Shown: piece after piece, positions 34,138 through 37,108 of the stretch
How positions within the stretch are numbered: position 1 is the stretch's first letter
How the letters are laid out: each line of letters starts with the position of its first letter
Assembly (NCBI GenBank): GCA_020630695.1
Contig: JAHDIS010000035.1
Location: 6,092-43,199, forward strand
Length of the DNA: 37,108 nucleotides
Direction of reading: 5' to 3'
Source of the DNA: Paracoccaceae bacterium
Lineage (GTDB): Bacteria; Pseudomonadota; Alphaproteobacteria; Rhodobacterales; Rhodobacteraceae
The notes under the pieces: generated by a model
What the model was told of the DNA's origin: nothing
The model's database searches: none
Seen by the model: only the letters and a program-made list of their open reading frames with translations
Position numbers and translations under genes: made by a program

Positions 34138-34623
34138 CTAATCGTCTATGTAGATGTCCTCTTGGAACCAGTGCTCCTGCAGGTTCGGCCCTTCGCCAAT
34201 CCGGTCGACAACGGCAAACAGGCCGGGCGCGGCCAGCGGCGTCAGGACACCGTGCCACGTCCCGCGGTGAAAATTGATGCCTTGTCCAGGCTGCGTGCGG
34301 AATGCGATTGGCTGGCCCGGCGTGCCATCCTCATCAGGCGCGACCACCACAAGAAACGGCTCTTGGCTCATGGGTAGAAAGGCCTGACTGCCATCCGGAT
34401 GCCGTTCAACAAGATCAAGCTTCAGCGGAAGATCCCGCGGCTTTGCATTGAATAGGCTGATCCCGGCGCGGCCATCGTTAAAATCGAGAACGGCACGGTC
34501 ATGATACCGACCACACATTCCCTGATTGATGATCTTGTCCGGGTCTCCACTGACGTCCAGCACATCGCCAAACGGGGCAAAAGCCTCGGCAGTCAAAGGC
34601 TGTATTTTTATACGCGCGCTCAT
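34138..34623 (-). CDS. allA: Ureidoglycolate lyase
   Basis: A 161-residue cupin-like enzyme that splits (S)-ureidoglycolate into glyoxylate and urea. It shows AFAPFGDVLD, HPDGSQAFLPMSQEPFLVVVAP (substrate-binding segment) and NFHRGTWHGVLTPL, all characteristic of AllA; length is as expected (about 160). Its start overlaps the stop of the PuuE-UraD gene by 4 bp (ATGA), so the two are coupled. It completes the route from ureidoglycine begun by AllE, encoded 2 kb away on the other strand. Confidence 0.96.
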   Translation of the reverse strand: MSARIKIQPLTAEAFAPFGDVLDVSGDPDKIINQGMCGRYHDRAVLDFNDGRAGISLFNAKPRDLPLKLDLVERHPDGSQAFLPMSQEPFLVVVAPDEDGTPGQPIAFRTQPGQGINFHRGTWHGVLTPLAAPGLFAVVDRIGEGPNLQEHWFQEDIYIDD

Positions 34624-36032
34624 GCGTCAAACTTCTCGATGAGACGCAGTTCCGCAATCCGTTCAACCTGCCTGCATGCTTCTGCAAATTCCGTCTGCCG
34701 GTCATTGTCGATCCGGCGATGGAACGCCTCGAGTATGCTGGATTTGGTGTTGTCCTTCACCGCGATGATAAAAGGAAACCCGAATTTGGATGTGTAGGTC
34801 TCGTTGAGCTGGGTAAAGGTCGTGCGTTCCTCGTCGGTCAGCATATCCAGTCCAGCCCCCGCCTGTTCGGCTGTAGATTCTGCCGTCAACCGACCGGCCG
34901 CAGCCAATTTACCCGCCAAATCCGGGTGCGCGTTCAGAACGCCAAGACGTTGTTCCTCACTTGCTGTACGGAAAACACGGGCCAGCGCGTTGTGGACACC
35001 GGCCGCGTTGTCATGCGTTGGTCCAAGCTCCAGTGCATGGGCGCCTTCGGCAATCCAAGGGCTGTGTTCAAAAATGCCCCCAAAGGCATCGACAAAGGCC
35101 TGCTTATCCATGTCAGAGGGGCGCAGAGCCTGCGACGGTGGGTGCGTTTCGGCCCAGTGATCCGCTATCTGTTCCCGAGTGGCAAACCAGACGCCGTCGT
35201 GCCCTGCCATGTGCTCGATCGCGCGTTTGAGCGCCATCGCACGGCCCGGACGACCTGCCAAACGGCAATGTAGCCCAATTGATAGCATCTTGGGCGCGCC
35301 CGCCTGCCCTTCGGAATAGAGCAGATCAAAGCTGTCCTTAAGATAGCTTTCGAACTGATCGCCGTTGGTGAACCCGGCCTGAATCGCAAAACGCATATCG
35401 TTGCAATCCATGGTGTAGGGAACGATCAACTGGTCCTTGCCCCCTGCTTGCGTCCAATAGGGCAGATCGTCCGAGTAGCTATCCGCAATATAGGCAAAAT
35501 CGCCCTCTTGGGCTGCCAGCTCAATTGTGTTCATCGAACAGCGGCCCGTGTACCAGCCACGTGGCGGCGCACCAACGACTTCTGTATGCAGACGGATCGC
35601 TTCCTGGATCTGGGCCCGCTCTTCTTCGGGGTCCATGTCCTTGTGCTCGATCCACTTCAAGCCATGACTGGCGATCTCCCATCCGGCCTGCTTCATCGCC
35701 GCCAGTTGTTGTGGCGCGCGTGCCAAAGCGGTGGCAACGCCGTAGACCGTGATTGGCAGGTCCTTCAGCATTTCATGCAGCCGCCAGAACCCGGCACGGC
35801 TACCGTATTCGTAGATCGTCTCCATGTTCCAATGCCGTTGCCCCGGCCACGGAGCAGCCCCGGTAATTTCGGACAGAAAAGCCTCGGACGCGGCATCGCC
35901 ATGCAGAACATTGTTCTCGCCACCCTCCTCGTAGTTGAGAACGATCTGAACGGCGATTTTTGCACCATTGGGCCATCGTGCGTCCGGCACAGAACGACCA
36001 TAGCCTGTCATGTCGCGGGGATAACGTTTCAC
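34620..36032 (-). CDS. puuE: Fused allantoinase PuuE and OHCU decarboxylase UraD
   Basis: A 470-residue two-domain protein. Residues 1 to about 300 are a PuuE-type allantoinase of the polysaccharide-deacetylase fold ([60 protein letters not shown]), which hydrolyses allantoin to allantoate. Residues about 310-470 are UraD ([43 protein letters not shown]), which decarboxylates OHCU to S-allantoin. UraD makes the substrate of PuuE, so the fusion joins consecutive steps. The start is GTG 36032 with AAAGGA 8 nt upstream; MKRYPRD matches the family start. It overlaps allA by 4 bp and diverges from uraH. Confidence 0.95.
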   Translation of the reverse strand: MKRYPRDMTGYGRSVPDARWPNGAKIAVQIVLNYEEGGENNVLHGDAASEAFLSEITGAAPWPGQRHWNMETIYEYGSRAGFWRLHEMLKDLPITVYGVATALARAPQQLAAMKQAGWEIASHGLKWIEHKDMDPEEERAQIQEAIRLHTEVVGAPPRGWYTGRCSMNTIELAAQEGDFAYIADSYSDDLPYWTQAGGKDQLIVPYTMDCNDMRFAIQAGFTNGDQFESYLKDSFDLLYSEGQAGAPKMLSIGLHCRLAGRPGRAMALKRAIEHMAGHDGVWFATREQIADHWAETHPPSQALRPSDMDKQAFVDAFGGIFEHSPWIAEGAHALELGPTHDNAAGVHNALARVFRTASEEQRLGVLNAHPDLAGKLAAAGRLTAESTAEQAGAGLDMLTDEERTTFTQLNETYTSKFGFPFIIAVKDNTKSSILEAFHRRIDNDRQTEFAEACRQVERIAELRLIEKFDA

Positions 36033-36134
36033 GTGCGAGATCCTTTTATTGGGTCAATGCTTAAACCAGATAATCTTCTTTGTTTTTCAAAAAAAACTAA
36101 AAGGAGCCTTCTGGCACAGCCTCTTTGTGTCTTT

Positions 36135-36157
36135 GTGTATTAATGTCCTAGATACAC
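36135..36157. promoter_or_regulatory. GTGTAT-N11-ATACAC operator between puuE and uraH
   Basis: A perfect 6-bp inverted repeat with an 11-nt spacer lies 23 bp before the uraH start in the AT-rich 148-bp divergent gap. It contains the T-N11-A pattern of LysR-type regulator sites inside a dyad. No LysR gene is in the window; it may lie to the right. TTGACC on the minus strand near 36054 might serve puuE. The gap also holds a run of eight A at 36091-36098. Confidence 0.45.
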
Positions 36158-36180
36158 GCAGAGCGACAGGAGATGCTGAA

Positions 36181-36537
36181 ATGACGGGCTATCTGACAAC
36201 ACATGTTCTGGACACCGCGCGTGGCTGTCCTGCACAGGGCATCAAAATTGCGCTTTACCGGGTGTCCGGAAATTCGCATCGCAAGATTGCTGAAACCGTC
36301 ACGAACAGCGATGGGCGTACGGATGCCCCAATTCTTCCCGCCGATCAGTTCAAGACCGGCACCTATGAGCTGATCTTCTTTGCGGGCGAATACCTGCGCG
36401 AGACAGGTCAGGCCGATGGTGAAATCCTGTTCCTTGATCAGGTACCCATTCGCTTTGGCATGTCAGACGCTGACGCGCATTATCATGTGCCATTGCTGCT
36501 GTCGCCCTACGGCATGAGCACCTACCGCGGCAGCTGA
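36181..36537 (+). CDS. uraH: 5-hydroxyisourate hydrolase (transthyretin-like)
   Basis: A 118-residue enzyme hydrolysing 5-hydroxyisourate, the product of urate oxidation, to OHCU. The family's active-site residues are present: H8 in [11 protein letters not shown]46 in SDGRTDAP, H100 in [10 protein letters not shown], and the C-terminal YRGS tetrapeptide that marks HIU hydrolases against transthyretin. AGGAG sits 8 nt before ATG 36181; the frame is open to 36049 but that extension looks non-coding. It diverges from puuE-uraD, the next two steps, and its stop abuts the stop of the convergent partial gene. Confidence 0.97.
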   Translation: MTGYLTTHVLDTARGCPAQGIKIALYRVSGNSHRKIAETVTNSDGRTDAPILPADQFKTGTYELIFFAGEYLRETGQADGEILFLDQVPIRFGMSDADAHYHVPLLLSPYGMSTYRGS

Positions 36538-37108
36538 CTAGACACTCAGCATGGCCTCTGCGCTACGTCGCAACTGATAGGCAGTCAGCGAAGTATCAAC
36601 TTCGACATCCTCATATGTCAGTGGCTGGTCGGCCTTGACAGGACGCAAGACCTTTACCCCACCAGCGAGCCCGAGTGGCAGCAGGCCAGCGGGCACCGAG
36701 ATTGCGCTTGGACGCAACTGGCCCGCGACGGTATAGCCGCCTTCGCCATCCAGCATTTCGCCTGGAATCAGATCTCGCTTGGCAACGGCGATAACGTCTG
36801 CACGGAAACTGTCTGCCGTCCCGGTGGATTCACCCCGCAAGCCGACATTCGCAACGGACATCCCCAGTTCCAGACCAATCAAATGCCAGCGCTTGTAGGC
36901 ACACATGTAAATGCCACTGTCGTCGGTTCGAACCTTGTATTCCTCAAGGCAGTTCTTCTGATAGTCGGTGACCGCTTTGACACAAACGAACACCCCCATC
37001 CGAATGTCATAGCCGATCTGATCACCGTCCGCGTCCAGACAATTTTGCACCTCGACCATACCATGGCCTTCCAGAACGCCCCCTTCTTGGACGGGTCGCA
37101 TCTGGTTC
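36538..37108 (-). CDS. SAF-domain NAD(P)-dependent oxidoreductase, partial
   Basis: Only the C-terminal 190 residues are in the window; the 5' end runs off the right edge and the reading frame is open to base 37108, so the Met at 37101 is probably internal. The visible part includes MGVFVCVKAVTDYQKNCLEE, YMCAYKRWHLIGLELGMSVA and a C-terminal SAF-like domain (AVAKRDLIPGEMLDGEGGY, LPLGLAGGVKVLRPVKADQPLTYEDV). This matches what I recall of the 'predicted homoserine dehydrogenase with SAF domain' group (COG4091). The substrate is unknown. Its stop codon directly follows the uraH stop (convergent, 0 bp), so the two transcripts must overlap or share no terminator. Confidence 0.8.
   Translation of the reverse strand, partial: NQMRPVQEGGVLEGHGMVEVQNCLDADGDQIGYDIRMGVFVCVKAVTDYQKNCLEEYKVRTDDSGIYMCAYKRWHLIGLELGMSVANVGLRGESTGTADSFRADVIAVAKRDLIPGEMLDGEGGYTVAGQLRPSAISVPAGLLPLGLAGGVKVLRPVKADQPLTYEDVEVDTSLTAYQLRRSAEAMLSV

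Noticed and set aside
33537-34277. Open frame opposite the purine permease gene
   Set aside because: Rich in His, Asp, Gln and Arg as expected for the complement of a hydrophobic protein; no ribosome binding site.
36049-36180. N-terminal extension of uraH by 44 residues
   Set aside because: The extra residues resemble translated AT-rich promoter DNA, and the normal start at 36181 has AGGAG.
1-37108. Mobile elements, CRISPR arrays, tRNA or rRNA genes
   Set aside because: No transposase, integrase, repeat-spacer pattern, cloverleaf or rRNA segment was recognised on either strand by reading; a dedicated scan could still find a weak case.

Overview
The window looks like chromosomal DNA of a marine alphaproteobacterium of the Rhodobacterales (Roseobacter group). 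This is inferred from moderately high GC, the gene families (DUF2794, an FzlA-like protein, a DinB with an N-terminal zinc ribbon, a serC-serA operon with a structured leader) and the short operons with 1-8 bp overlaps. No tRNA, rRNA, CRISPR array, insertion sequence or phage gene was recognised. I count 35 protein genes; the last is cut by the right edge. Function calls come from reading translations and recalling families, not from a database search.

Left part (1-11813): clpB, with a heat-shock type promoter, diverges from pyrF. Then come a small unknown gene, a Nudix hydrolase divergent from dinB, and a three-gene minus-strand set made of a beta-carbonic anhydrase, an SbtA-type bicarbonate transporter and a PII-like protein. 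The set has the parts of a regulated inorganic-carbon uptake module. It is followed by a small protein resembling a histidine phosphotransfer domain but lacking the histidine in register, a leucyl aminopeptidase overlapping an NlpC/P60 peptidase, and msrB-msrA.

Middle part (11814-25625): a stand-alone HyuA-type protein, queG and a GST-fold protein that is probably the division factor FzlA lie on the minus strand. A ureohydrolase and DUF2794 follow. Next is a tight phenylacetate operon (thioesterase, thiolase, PaaK, TetR regulator) with a perfect palindrome in its promoter region. A DUF2330 protein precedes serC-serA, where the serC ribosome binding site can pair with an upstream C-rich segment.

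Right part (25626-37108): a SulP transporter, a cyanide-insensitive-type bd oxidase (cydAB without cydCD) and a class III aminotransferase are followed by a purine/ureide cluster. The cluster holds ureidoglycine aminohydrolase, an NCS2 purine permease, ureidoglycolate lyase, a PuuE-UraD fusion and 5-hydroxyisourate hydrolase. Together they cover 5-hydroxyisourate to allantoin to allantoate, and ureidoglycine to glyoxylate plus urea. The urate-oxidising enzyme and allantoate amidohydrolase are not in the window. A partial SAF-domain oxidoreductase ends it.

Best candidates for a second look: the carbonic anhydrase/SbtA/PII-like set, the alternative pairings in the serC leader, the inverted repeat around the SulP start, the PuuE-UraD fusion with a strong hairpin between allA and the permease gene, and the putative operators in the phenylacetate and ureide promoters.
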